In this document: positions 47,202-60,409 of the stretch, in pieces
How the letters are laid out: the number at the start of each line of letters is the position of its first letter
Position numbering within the stretch: the stretch's first letter is position 1
Source of the DNA: Gnetum montanum
Lineage: Eukaryota; Streptophyta; Gnetopsida; Gnetales; Gnetaceae
DNA length: 64,000 nucleotides
Reading direction: 5' to 3'
Assembly: GCA_015680685.1 (NCBI GenBank)
Contig: MNCI01036132.1
Coordinates: 647,255-711,254 of the forward strand
The notes under the pieces: model-generated
What the model saw: the letters and a program-made list of their open reading frames with translations, nothing else
Databases searched by the model: none
What the model was told of the DNA's origin: nothing
Translations under genes and position numbers: made by a program

Positions 47202-49630
47202 ATGTCTTCTTCTTCTTACATGTGCGAACAAGTTAAATCATCGGTTCCACAAGAATAAAAAGTGATATATACTCATCCATATGAGTATGTACCAAACTTC
47301 ACCTTCATCCTACATCAGGATGAACAGTTGCGATGGTGTGATATGGAGGGCAACATTGTCTTGCCCCCAATCAATCTATGCTAGGGATGTTGGTTAAAAC
47401 TGTTAAGAAGTTGGGCATCTCAAATCTTCACGAAGAATACGTTGTGGATGGATATGACACTCGAAACTACTATCTCATTGAAACACAATGCAAGTGAGAT
47501 TAACATCAGGAGAATCTCAATGAGGCTATAAAGGGAAAACATTACATTAATCCCTTGTTCCTACTAAATCAAGATGATAATGAGGATCCTCCTACTAAAG
47601 GTTCTCAACACAAAGATTCTTCACCCCCTGATATTGATGATGAGGGTGTGAACCTGAACTTGCAATTCACTATTCATAAACTAAGTTTAGGAAAAAGTGA
47701 TAGTCAAGTTAGGGACTCAAGCAAGCATCACAATAGCAAGGGATCTAAAGATGATGGTTATAATAAGCAAAAGAGTGGTGGTAGACACGACGGTGGCAGT
47801 GGTGGTCCACCTTCCTCTTCATCCTCTTCATTTGATTTTGAACATTCTTCTTTATCTAACAATTCTCATAGAAAGTGTCATTGAAATAATCATGATGAAG
47901 GTGATCAATGAGAAAATAATGACTATGAAGGCTACCAAGATCAAAGGGATGGTTGAAACCATCATTGGTGTCATCAACGCAGTGATGATGATGAACCTTT
48001 ACTAGCAACTCGAAGTAAGCTCAACATTGCGAAGGTAGTTAAGATTCCAGCCAAGCATATGAAAGATGATTAGATTAAGTACTTAGACATGAAAAATATC
48101 TCAATATTTGAGGGGGGATACAATTTTGATCCACAGACACATCTACAAGCTTTCCATGATGCATGTGCCTTACAGAACATAGAAAATGAATGGTATAAAC
48201 TCAAGCTTTTCCCAAGGACATTCATCAAGGAAGCTGAAAGCCTATTCTAATCCTTGGAATTGGAATCTATTTACAAATGGAGTACCATGTTAGAGTTATT
48301 TAATGAAAAATATCAGATGTACTTCAAAGTTTCTAATCCAAGGAAAATTTAAGGTTGGAAATAAGGAACATATGAACCCTTGGGTGCCACCATGGGTAGA
48401 TACTATTCACCCTTACATTGATGCCCTGGCCATCGTTATTCTTAGAGGTAACAACTTTGCCACATTATAAATGGGCTTAGAGCAGAAACTAGAAGAACCC
48501 TTGGGGTGTATGCCTAAGGACAATTGTCTAAACTGAGAGCTCATTAGATTCAAAGGCTAATTGTGCAAGTAGTAAAAAAATAAGGTGAGCTAAAAAAAAG
48601 GAAGAGTGTAGAAGATATAATAGGGATCCTTCTATTAGAAAATGAGAGGTTTGATTTTGTGACAAGGAGGAGTCACCACTTTATGAAGTGATGAATAGGA
48701 AAACCTTGCCCATCTAAAAATCTATTTATGATATTTCAACAAAGGTTAACAAATTATGAGACTCTTTGGATGAAAAATTTTAAACTATTATGCAGATCAC
48801 CAAAGAATCCAAAGAGAAACATAGTGATCATAATTGCAAGAGGTGAAAAAAAGCTGAATGTACCTGCCAAATAGGTAAGGGTACCACTGCTGCCATAAAA
48901 GAAGTTGAGGAAACTGACTCTGATGATGAAACTAATTGTGAAATTTGTCAATACGAACATACAAAGTGATGTTGCCCTATGGTGTTACACTTACAAGAGT
49001 CTATGGTGTATGAATTAAATCCTCAACTGGCATGTAGGAAGGCACCTAGATGATTGCCTTATCCTTAAGGCAATCCAAGGTAGTTCTACTAGCAACAACA
49101 AGCTTACTCTCCAAGTGGAGCTCCACCACAACCTTATGAACAATATCAATCATGGCACTAACCACAATCATGGGGAATGTCATTGCTAAGGCATTAGTAC
49201 CCTTATAGGCAACCAAATTCATACGAGTACTATGTTCAACAGCTCATATCACCAAGAAGCTTTGCAAGTCATACCTCATTTCAACATCATTATTACCCTC
49301 CAGACTACCACTAAACACATTTACCATCTACTCAAGGAAAAACCCATATTCATACCATCCTCTACATTCGTCTACACACACACCTCCACCTTTAACCCAG
49401 TTACCTCTTGGTCATCCATGCAGGGTGAGATTCCTTCACAACCACAACAATGAAATGCTACCAGGGTTGTACATTCACAATTGTCTTTCCAGCTGAGTGG
49501 TATAGATAATCAATCCAGAAAAAGACCTTTGTTCCAACCCAGCAATCCTCTTCAACCCTCACAATCTAGTTAGGTTGATTTCCCTACATCTTCAACACCC
49601 TCATCCTCTGTATCAAACACCTTTGATTGC
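47202..49630 (+). pseudogene. Element F gag polyprotein, decayed
   Basis: The start ATG at 47202 (MSSSSY) agrees with element B. FTFILHQDEQLRW, a Ser/Gly-rich linker (47780-47880), the gag core (48150-48330: FHDACALQNIENEWYK and relatives), the knuckle-like CEICQYEH (48936-48962) and a Pro-rich tail follow in the same order as in B. Stops and frameshifts lie throughout, for example 47256-47258 and 47882-47884. Purely a remnant of the capsid/nucleocapsid gene. Confidence 0.85.
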
Positions 49631-49639
49631 CCTTCAAAC

Positions 49640-52600
49640 CAATTGCTACCTCAGATTCATACTGTGATGCTAACTCAAGCTATTTTTCACTAGATCAAGG
49701 TTGGTAATCTTCCCACAAAAAGATTTGACCTAGGGAGTCTACTCATTTATCTATAGATTGCTAGACATGAGCCATGCAAGGCTCTTCTTAACTCTAGTTC
49801 CGGAGTTAATATCATCTTCCATGACATGTACAAGGCATGGAACCTACCACCTCTTAAGAAGAGGAACATCTATCTAGAGTTGGTAGATCAATCAATTACT
49901 GTTCCTCTAGGGTTATTAGAAGACATTGTGGCCATAGTTTTTGGGTGGTCCTATCTTGCTAATTTTCTAGTGATCAAGGTTGATAACTGCAAAAGTGACT
50001 TTCCCCATCATTATGGGAAGAGCTTGATTAAGCATAGTTGATGCGCATATGGGCATAAGGGACCTATTTCTAAAGATATCCAAAGAAGATAAATTAGGCA
50101 AGATAGAGAAGAAGTGTATTCCATGCATCACGTATAATGATAACATGTGTAACTGTGTGCAAAGAATTTGGTCAGTCAAAAGTACATACATTAAAGCATG
50201 TAATTAGTGTTCATAAGAAATCAATATTGTTAGTAGAAGACATTGTGGCCATAGTTTTTGGGTGGTCCTATCTTGCTAATTTTCTAGTGATCAAGGTTGA
50301 TAACTGCAAAAGTGACTTTCCCCATCATTATGGGAAGATCTTGATTAAGCACAGTCGATGCACATATGGGCATAAGGGACCTATTTCTAAAGATATCCAA
50401 AGAAGATAAATTAGGCAAGATAGAGAAGAAGTGTATTCCATGCATCACGTATAATGATAACATGTGTAATTGTGTGCAAAGAATTTGGTCAGTCAAAAGT
50501 ACATACATTAAAGCATGTAATTAGTGTTCATAAGAAATTAATATTCAAAGGTGTATGTACATAGCAACCACAAAATAGGAGGGCATCCGGTGCCTGATAG
50601 CTGACTTAAATAGCAGCATGTTATGCATTGAGTCAACTGAGAGCCTAACATGTGCTTATGTTGAAGGCATGGACAAAATTGAACAAGTTCATTTCCAACT
50701 CTCTGATGAAGATGATGATACTTTTTGGAGAGAGTAGAAAATCTTTGATAACTTTAAGTAGGAGCCCTTAGAGCTAAAAAATTTACTGATCGGCATGGAA
50801 TATGCATTTTTAAACAATGGTAAATCGATCATAATTAATGCCAAACTTGCTCTTGAACAAAAAGAAAAGTTGTTGAAGGTCGTTAACAAGTGGTCAACAA
50901 CCTTCGCTTGGTTATATATAGAGCTAACAGGAATCGATTCAAGGATATGTTAGCATCACATTTACATTGACCCAGCCTTGAAGCCTAGAAGGTAGTCATA
51001 GAGGTGGCTGAACTCCAAATTAAAGCAGATTGTTAAAGAGGAAATTGAAAAACTCCTCAAGGTGGGGTTCATCTATCCAATCGTGGATAGTGAGTGGGTT
51101 AGCCCATTCGTAATTATGCCAAATAAAGATGAAAAATGACAAGTCTGCATCAACTTTCGGCTATTGAATATGGAAACATTTAAAGATCATTTCCTTTGTC
51201 ATTTGTGGATCAAGCATTGGATACCATATTTGGGCATTATTATTATAGCTTCTTGGATGGTTATAGTGGCTATAACCAAATACAAATTGCATCAAAAGAT
51301 CATGCCAAGACAACATTCACGAGTCCTTGAGGACTTTTTCATATTGTAAGATGCCATTTGGTCTATCCAATACCCTTGCAACATTTCAATGTTTGGTCCT
51401 TAGTATCTTCCAACAATAGATCAGTAGTGGTGTTGAAGTCTTCATGGATGACTTTTCCACCTATGGAGCTACCTTTGAGCAAGCCTTGGACCACCTTGAA
51501 CAAGTATTCAAGAGATGTGTAGAAATAAATCTATGACTCAACTAGTAAAAGAGCCATCTCATGGTCCAAGAAGGCATTATGTTAGGGCATCGGATTTGCA
51601 AAAAGGGATTGAGGTAGACCCAAAAAAGATAAGGGTCATCTAAGGAATAACATGCCAACTAGAGATCATTAAAGATGTTTGATCATTCCTTGGACACACT
51701 AGCTACTACCAGCATTTCATAGAGAATTTCTCTAAGATTGTAAAGTCGTTGGTAGAGATCACAAAGAAAGATGCACCTTTCATCTAGACCAAGGAATGTG
51801 AACATGCATTCCAACAATTAAAAGTGAAACTCATAGAAACACTAATCCTGCAAGCATCAAACTAGTTTAGATCCTTCTACATCATGATGGATGTATCTAT
51901 GCCTTGGGAGTAGTGCTCACATAGATGGACGATAAGAAATTCCCATACCATATGCACTACGCAAGCCAAAGCATTGTCTAAGCATAGTTAAATTACACCA
52001 CCATAGAGAAAGAACTAATGGTAGTGGTGTACACTCTGGACAAGTTCAAGCAATACATGCTTGGTTACAAAGTATTTTTGCACATGAACCACAATGTAAT
52101 CTGCTAATGGTGAACCCTTGTATCATACAATGGCTTGTGATCTTGCAGGAATTTGATCTCATAATGGTAGATTGAAAAGGGACTAAGAATGTGGTCATTG
52201 ACCACCTCTCTCATTTAAGATGGGATAATAAAAGGTAGGAGAGCCCACTCTCTGATCAGTTTCCAGACGAAATCCTCTTCACAAGAGCAATAAATGAACA
52301 AATGCCCATAGAAACAACATGGTACAATGGCATCCCCACTTATCTTCTCACTTGGGAGATGCCACAGGATCTTGACTTTAGATAGAAGTAACAATTTCTT
52401 CATTTGGCCAAATACTTTATGGGAATCAATGAACACCTCTACAATGTGTGTGTAGATGGCCTGATTCTTTGGTGTGTCCTTGACAAAGATCAATTTTTTG
52501 TTCTCCAAGATGCTCACGATGGACCTTGTGGAGGGTACTATGCAAGGAGATGCATGGCTATAAAAATCCTAATGGTAGGATACCATTGGCCTACAATCAT

Positions 52601-53590
52601 TAGAGATGCCCACTAGTCCATCAAGTATTGTGAACATTATCAATGAGATGGGGGGATGACCACTTGCATGGAAGATCCTCAATAGTGGATTCAACCACTG
52701 GAACCTTTTGGCATATGGGTTGTTAAGTTCATGGGTCCCATCACACCCATGTCCAATGGAAAGTCATATATTATAGTAGTAGTTGACTATTGCACAAAGT
52801 GGGTAGAAGTAGCAACCGTTACTAATTGTACATCATCTATTGCTGCTAGATTCATACAACAAAATATTGTGAATAGGTTTGGGGTGCCACATTCACTAAT
52901 TTCTGATAATGGAACTCATTTCATAGGTGCCACTTTTAGAAAATTGATGCAATGCTTGGGGGTTGAACATAAATTAACAACACCTTATTACCTTCAAGCC
53001 AATAGTTAAGCAGAGGTAACCAATCAAGAGATCACAAAAATATTAATGTAGACCATTAGAAAATATAGTAAGGATTGGAGTGAAAAACTTAATGATGTCC
53101 TCTAGGCTAATCATTCAACTTAGAAACTTCCTATTGGCTATTCTTCCTATGAGTTAGTGTACGGAAAACTTCCAATGCTCTTGATTCAATCTGAGATCTG
53201 TACACTTTCAACAGCTTATGATCTGAATCTTGATCGAAGTTTAGCATAGAAAGAAAGATTGATCAAACTAAATGTGCTAGATAAAAATCAATTAGTAATA
53301 TTATCCTTAAATGAGGTGCACAAGGCATTCAACAAGCAATGTCATGACCTTAGAATCAGGAAAGTAAAACTTTAATCAGGAGATAAGGTTCTCTATTGAA
53401 ACCCTAGACATGTATCCCAAAAGGAAAAATTTTAGACATTATGGAAGGGACCTTATATAATTGATCAAACCTTTTCCTATGGGGCCATGTTGATCTACAA
53501 GCCTAAAAGACCAAATAAAAAGCAGTTCATGAACATCAAAAAAGTAAAACCTTTCCTTGAACCAGATAGGCCAGTGCAACTACCACCTCA
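49640..53590 (+). pseudogene. Element F protease, RT, RNase H and integrase, decayed
   Basis: The protease core LLNSSSGVNII is at about 49785-49818. A 317-bp tandem duplication (49917-50233 and 50234 to about 50545) lies in its second half and breaks the frame. RT keeps FMDDFSTYG (Asp codons 51447-51452) but has stops and a frameshift near 51190. RNase H (51700-52150) is badly decayed. Integrase has the open stretch 52731-53009 with WVEVATVT and SDNGTHFIG; the first catalytic Asp of A (GIDFMDP) is replaced by Lys (VVKFMGP, near 52727). GPYIIDQTFS near 53450 marks the C-terminus. Trp and Gln codons are often stops (53007, 53103, 53121). Confidence 0.88.
49917..50545 (+). repeat. 317-bp tandem duplication in element F protease
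   Basis: The segment starting TAGAAGACATTGTGG occurs at 49917 and again at 50234. Only about six differences are visible between the copies (for example AGAGCTTG/AGATCTTG), far fewer than between the LTRs, so the duplication is much younger than the insertion, or an assembly error. 317 is not a multiple of three. Confidence 0.85.
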
Positions 53591-55164
53591 ACGGATGGAC
53601 AACCACCTTTTATTTTTTTGATCTCCTCCTTCCAACTTAGTCATGGGGGAGATGGCCATCTGTGCTAACAATCCATATTGCTTCTTATTTTTTTTACTTT
53701 TTATTTTCTAGGTTTTTACTTTTACAAGTTATTTATTGTACAAATTTTTAGATTTTCAAATTTTTCTAATTATACACCATCATTAGTACCTTTGAATATT
53801 TCTTGATTATTTTACACTTTCTTATATATTTTACTTTATTTTGTTTTTTTCAAGTATGATATTTTCTTATTTTTGCTAATAAAATTGCTTTATTGCCACA
53901 GGACACAGTTCTGTTGTTACTATTTACTAATGATGGTTTGTGCTTAATGTTGTGATTATCAATGTCTGGTTTTTATTTTTGAATTCTAATGTCTGATGAC
54001 TTTGACATGGTTTATTTTTCATGTAATAGGCAGTGAGACCATGTCATCCACCCATCCAATAAACTCTATGGTTATCCTGGTTATGGGAATTTGGGGTCCT
54101 TTCCATTAAAGAAACTTTTAATCAATCAATGACCTTAGTAGTTCCAAAATTAGGAAGGATACAAAGGTTTGAAAAGGGTGTGACTTCAAGGGGACTCAAT
54201 ACTCTTTGTACTCTTCTACTTGCTTGAGTGATTGAGTGTTTTTCATGGACTTCTTATTGTTCCATACCAACCACTAATAGTAAGTCAAATAAAGTCTTTG
54301 CATGGTGTGGTTCCCATCCAAAAACTAAAAGAAAAAAATAATAGGAATTCAAAAAATATCCCTTGGACAAATAAATGGGCTATAAGCACTAATTATGGGA
54401 CTAGAAAGACATGCACCTATGCTTGAAGGTCCCTTGTAACTAAGGCCTACTCTCACTTCCTACTTCTCTCTTTTCTTCTCCCTATGGAATGATGGTTGTT
54501 TTGTGGAAGAAAGCTTGTGTCTTGAGTGGGGGGATTAGTCTTAGAGTGATGATGCAAAGTTACTAAAAGTGGCTAGTTTTGGTCTAGACTAAGGATGGAT
54601 CTTCCCAGGTTATTTTAAACACAAATTCCACAAGGGACTTCTTATGACCTCAATTCGAAATTCCATTCCATCTTTTCTATCATCCATCCATGCTGCCATA
54701 ACTCACCTCACTATCATGTTCTATGTTATGCTCTATGTCTTGGTCTGATGTGTTTGGATTCTTGAGTAGATTCTTTTTGGTTGGTCCTTAAGTTTTCATA
54801 ATCATTAAATTGACTATGGAACCCATGGACTTTGTAGTTGAGGTTATCTAAGGGCAACAAGGACATGAGCTTGCTATGGGGAGGATCCACTTGCATAGCT
54901 CTTGGATTGGTTAGTTAAGGTCCCTTACTTTTGACATTTCCACAACCCTATCTTTCGCATATTCAATTGGGTATTTCGCTTAGTGCTCCTTAACCTTTTA
55001 TCTCATTCATCCTCTAAATTAATTTTTCTCCATTTTTTCAAATTTATAAGCTTCAACACCCTCTTCTCATGTTTTCATACTGTTCTTGGCCTTTTGATCT
55101 TTCATTTGATCCTAATTTCATTCAAAAATTCCTTGTATTTTGCAAGTTTAACCAAAGTCAACAG
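53591..55164 (+). other. Element F purine box and post-pol spacer
   Basis: ATGGGGGAGATGG at 53643-53655 follows the integrase end directly. T-rich sequence then runs to 53880, and the spacer shared with A, B and E continues to 55164. No open frame of note. Comparison here shows the clean join across S1 in A and the missing inverted block at 54765. Confidence 0.75.
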
Positions 55165-55712
55165 TGGTCCACAGCTGTGTCGATGAGGCCTTGTCGACAT
55201 AGCCGACCATGTCGACAAGGCCTTTTTGATGCAGTGCTTACATCCTATATATATACCACCATGCACTTAGGAATTTTTGACATTTTCCTCATAATACACA
55301 AGGCGTTTTTGCAAAATTTCAGAGCCCAAAACCTTCCAGAGCTCATAACTTTCTGATCGTTCATCCAAATCATTCCATTTTTCAAGCTTGCACTTTCCAG
55401 AGGTAAGCTCTTTATCATGGGGGCCATAACTTTTAAATTTTTCGATAAAACTTTTTGAAAATTTTTCTAACTTCCCTAAGGATTAATAACCTTAATAACA
55501 TATAAACATCATCTTTTTCGACAGTTAACCCTTTTAACAACCTTTGAGATAATTTATGAATGATAACACATAAATAAAATAATAATTGGAATAATTAAAT
55601 TAGCTATAATCACAACTTAGCCAAAGTGTAACCATCCTTAAGAGATAAAGGTATTTCAATTACTTTAAGGTTACACAATGATTGCTTATCCATGGTCTCA
55701 TTGTGAATATAG
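55165..55712 (+). promoter_or_regulatory. Element F internal promoter block and leader intron for the third frame
   Basis: 55175-55235 holds TGTCGATGAGGCCTTGTCGAC and GTCGACAAGGCC, the repeat type of the F, C and E LTR U3 segments. A TATA run (CTATATATATACC, 55245-55256) follows, then a leader, donor CAGAG/GTAAGCTC (55403) and acceptor ATATAG (55711-55712), an intron of 310 bp, with ATG at 55730. Element E has the same order with a 292-bp intron. Seen: the motifs and their shared order. Inferred: promoter and splicing function. Confidence 0.6.
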
Positions 55713-55729
55713 ACGGCACCAAAATAAAA

Positions 55730-58700
55730 ATGCCTGCAGGAAAGAGAACCCTCTCAACCATGGGAGAAGCAATATAGAGCTAGAAGGGGCCAACAAGAGC
55801 AAGCCTAAGAACCACCAGAAGCAACCCATATAATGGGACCTCTTCGTGAGGAGTCTAAAATTAAATCTATCCTATAGATTCCAGAAGAAGAAGTGCCCAC
55901 AGAACAATCACAATGAGGACAAGTGCCTAGACCTATGCCAAGGCTTGAGGTCACTTTGACTTAAGTTTGCCTTGACATTATTAGGTCCTAAGAAATTCAA
56001 TGATCAGTTCTTTAGGAAATTAACTTTAGACCATTCTTAGAGAAAGCTCCAATAGATGTCAAGACTCAGCTACAAACCTATCCCATGTGGCCAATCATCA
56101 CATCCAGTGGGAAATGGTACATGGGAGAGACATATCTTTTTTGGAGTAATCAAAGGCTAGGGTCCACCATCAAAATTAAGGACATTTAAGTGTCCTACAT
56201 AGCAGAAGCTATCACACAAGGACTAGGCTTTGCTTGATACTAGGACATAGTTGGCTAAACTATCCACGAAAGATGATCTTGAAGCCAAGAGGAAGTGGAC
56301 CCAGTAATGCTACCAGGTTGACTATAAGGAGTATGACACTCTCACATCGACGGAGTGCATCTATTTTAAAATTTTAGCCTATCACCTGAACCCAATGATG
56401 AGGCCAAGCAAGGTAACCACTTTTTTCTCCTAAGCATGCATTACTCTAAGCAAGAAATTTCCCATCAACCTTCCACAACTAATCTACTTAGAGATTGGGA
56501 AATTCTTTAAGGAAAATGAATGTGGAAGAAAAACCTTGCCCTTTCTAGGCCTAATCTAAAAACTTTGCAAAAGGGCAAGCATCATCTACTACTCCAATGA
56601 CACAATTAGGCATGCTTCTTTGGCCTCATGGTTTGAGATCATGAAAGATAAGAAACCAACAACAATCTAAGAAGAAGACCAACTACCACCACCACCCACA
56701 TAAGAAATAATGCCATAGGCCCATGCAACCATTAAATGCTTGCACAAAATCTAAGAATAGCTCTTAAGTGAACAAGAGAAACATGTAGGAATGAGTGGGG
56801 AAGATCCATCTTTATACCGACTAGCGATGTATTACCTTAGCAAGTTGGCCTAAACGGTTAGCTAGATAGAGAGGGGTGGATCAATCTTCTCTACCCAACG
56901 AATGCAACTGTCCACAAGGTTATATCCCAATGCTTGGGAGGTGATAGTGTCATTATCTCAACACCATTTATTCCTAAAAATCTCTGGGAATGTTGCCACC
57001 TTCTTAGTGTATTTGGAGGAAGGCAAAGGGGCAACTATGTTGGTGATGCAACACTAAGGTTGAAACACCAAAAAATTTTGGATCTTGACATCTTAACTAA
57101 AAATTTGGCTAAGCATCAAAATGGTGGCACTTTGGCCAAATTTTTCTAAGTGCTAAGTGTAGTCAGCTCCAATTACCAGATTTGCAAAATTTTTCTAAGT
57201 GTTAATACAATGGCACTTTCTGCAAATTTGTCTAAGTGTCAAAACTAGCAAATTTTTCTAGCTGTTGGTGCTACGCTGCCTAGCGTAGCTAATGTAGCAT
57301 GCATGAAGGCATGTTTTGCAAAATTTTCTAAGTATCAATAGCAGTTGTAGAAATTTTTCTAAGTGTTGTGCTATACTTGGCACTATAGCTGTTACGCTCA
57401 ACACTGTAACTGCTACATTCTAGAGCATAGAAAACATAGCCAACACACAAATGGCTAGTTTTGTAGAACTTTCTAAGTGTTGCGCTATGCTCCCTTTGCC
57501 TACTACATTCTAGAGTGTAGCTAGCTTAGCACACTTTTCAGTGGCTAGTTTCACCTAAGTGTTAAGCAAGAATCTGTTAAGCTAGATCGACATGGAAGAC
57601 ACATTTGGCACATTTTCTAACTTGTGAGGCTGCCTATCTTGCTACGCCCTAGAGCGTAGCCAATGTGCCATGAAATAAGATTGCAAATTTTATCAGAATT
57701 TGGCTAAGTGTCCCTGCTATGTTCCCTAGTGTAGGTAGTATAACCAGTGTGAAACATTAAAATTTTGCAAATTTTCACTAAGTGTTGTGTTATGCTCTAG
57801 AGCGTAGCCAGCTTGACACTAGAGGAAAGCTTTCGACAACCTCCAAAAGCCTCTAGAGCTTGGCATCAACCTTCACCTTGGCTCTAGCACTTCTTTGGCA
57901 AGCAACATCAGCAATTGGCATTTCTCTTGCACTCTCCATTTGTCCTAAATTGTAACTACACTCTAGAGCATAATGAGTGTAGTAGCCAGTGTCCTGTGTC
58001 TTGCACGTAACATGGGATAAGTGTAGCAACTAGAGTTAGAAAATTTTTAAACTTTTTTTGATCACCTCTAGACTTAGAAAATTTTCTAAATTTCTCTTGT
58101 GGTCCCACCTACTGCATTGCCACTTGGCACCTGATCCACATTTTGGGCTCACCCTAGCCTTATAAATACCTTTGCGCCTAATGTTTAAGGGGGTTGGTTT
58201 TCATTTTTTACCAGTGAGGTAGTTGGAACTTGCATTTGACACTTTAGCATTTTGGCACTTAGCTCCATGGGCGAACGAGACCCAGAGCACACCACACTAG
58301 CAGAGAGGCATAGTTACATCACACGGTACATTGTAGCTTTGTTGCAGCCTTATAGAACATTGCATGGTACACCTTGGTGACCAATTGGTAGGTATAGTTC
58401 CTCATAGCAAGTACCAGACTTCATAGCCCAACACCACTGAGGCTGTGACTGTGCTCCCACTGCACTTGTTGTACACTATGTACCTTTTGAGACCTTTTTA
58501 GAATCAGCCACGCTCCCCCTTTTGGTGTGGTGCACTTCTCTTCTCAAATTTTGTTGCATTTTTCAAGAATTTCTCTTTGGTATTTAATATAACACTTGTA
58601 TTTTCTTACTTTTTCTTATGTATTTGCATGTTTACATCATTGTTCTCAAGCTGGGACACCCTGCTACGCTTTAGGTTAGTCAGACCTGATGCCGACACGT

Positions 58701-60409
58701 AATGCAGTATAAACCCTTCTCACACACGATCATTTTAACACCACGTAATTTTATGTTTGATTGACAAGACCATTTAGGGTACCTCATTTTCATTTCCTAG
58801 CATAGCCCTTGCACAGATTTAGGGTTAGACTATACACCCATTGACCTCTCGGTGTTCCAGCCACCGATGTTTTTGATTGTTATAAAGGGCAAGAAACAAC
58901 AACTAAAGTTGTTGCTGACCATGTCGTTGAATCATTAAATGCATCTATGCAATCTATACCAAACGTATCTACACTTCAAGACATGCAGATGTACATAGGC
59001 ATGGTCGGGAAAAAGTTAAACGCAACCTAGCATGAAGAATTGCTAGATCGACTGGTGGGGACTAGGCAACTGATTCTGGATATCTTCAATTTTCTAAAAG
59101 ACATCACTACAACCCAATGAGAGCTGCTAAATGCAAGGGGCAAATGCATCATTTTGGATAGCAACTTGAAACAGCTCAAGAATGAAATCAAAGCTTGGCC
59201 ATGGAAGTTACCAAACTACATGCTCGATTTGCTAATTTTGAGATCGTTAGCCCAACAATAACAAGAGATGAAGCCTTTAATAAAATTTAGGAATAATTTT
59301 AGAAGGTTGAGGAGGAGGTATTAATGACCATCTTCAACAATTCCATAGCTAAAGCAAAAATGTATTCAATTTAGAAGGACTTGGCACAGATGCTCTAAGA
59401 AAACAAGACCCTGATTGCACAAAATCATCGCCTGTGTAATGTTGATGCTTAGAAAGATAAAATTCAAGAATTTATTCATCAATAGAAGGAGTAGCTTACT
59501 AGAGTGAACATTAAATTAATGAGATTGGCTATAGAAAATCAAAATTTTTCAATTGAGAAAGTGTATGCCTTGTGCTAGAAGTTTGCCATTGAGATCACCA
59601 CTTAGAAGAATGAGGCTCTCAAGTTTGAAAAAGTGAAGAATCACTACAGAGACTAGATTGGCTTGTTGAAGGAAGTTAATAAAAAACACATTTAGATGGT
59701 GAAGAATGGTGAAGGAAAAAATGAATGAAGCCCTCCAAAAACTCCAATAGGGAAGAGAATTTTGGCAACCCATCGTTGATGGGATCAACACCTACAAGAA
59801 AGCAAAGATCCTCTTAAAGGAGTTGCAAATTGAAGAAATGATAAAATATATGGAGTTGTTCAATCTTTGTTATGCAAACTTGGCAATGTTGACTACCAAA
59901 CGACCACGGTCAGAGTTAGAAAAGAAAGTGGCTAGCTCGTATCTATTATACGAGGCTAAGTTCAAGCATTGCAAAGATGCTAAGCAAAAGCTTGAGCCAC
60001 AAATGCTGAACTCAAAGTTCTCAGAGCATGGTTCATAGACCAATGATCAACTGCTATGAACCTAGCCAAATAGATGAATGACTACCAGGAGCTAAAGAAC
60101 ACAGTTAGGGTGTTTGGCATCAAATGCAAATAGTTTGTTTCCTGGTTCATCAATGCTAAGGAGTTGTTTCCAGCAATCTTGTGTCCCTAGGATGTGTTTG
60201 TTCCAAATCATATTGACAAAGCTTCATGCACGGTGCACAATCTCAGAAGTAAGGAGGAGAAAATGAAAGCACTATTGAATGCTTTTCACCTCCTACCTAA
60301 AGTTGCAGTAGTAGTAGGACAATCACAACAACCTCAACCGCCACCCATGTATGAAGCCAGTGAAGGTCGATCGGAACCTCAGGAGCCACCACTGCCTAGG
60401 ACCATATGA
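55730..60409 (+). pseudogene. Element F third reading frame (post-pol), split by solo LTR S3
   Basis: Starts MPAGKRTLSTMGEA at 55730. Conserved with E: INFRPFL, SSGKWYMGETYLFWSNQ (56110-56155), IKIKDI, IAEAIT. 56340-56590 (CIYFKILAYHLNPMMRPSKV, then KKFPINLPQLIYLEIGKF) resembles the plant transposon-protein domain seen downstream of pol in Athila/Tat relatives. After S3 the frame resumes at 58885 (KVVADHVVESLNA, LVGTRQLILDIFNF), then a charged, probably coiled-coil stretch, an open piece at 59823-60038 and a Pro/Gln-rich end (60194-60409). Without S3 it would be about 950 codons. Many stops; no signal peptide or membrane anchor seen. Its role in the element is unknown. Confidence 0.65.
57061..58884 (+). 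repeat. Solo LTR S3 (second LTR family), inserted in element F third frame
   Basis: 1824 bp from TGAAACACC to TTGTTATA (CA end mutated), with near-perfect target duplication AAGGT/AAGGG (57056-57060 and 58885-58889). Element E lacks it at the same place and reads through. Repeated CTAGAGCGTAGC and GCTACGC dyads fill 57250-57980. A TATA box (CTTATAAATACC, near 58160) precedes a probable R region. Shares both ends with S2. Confidence 0.8.
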
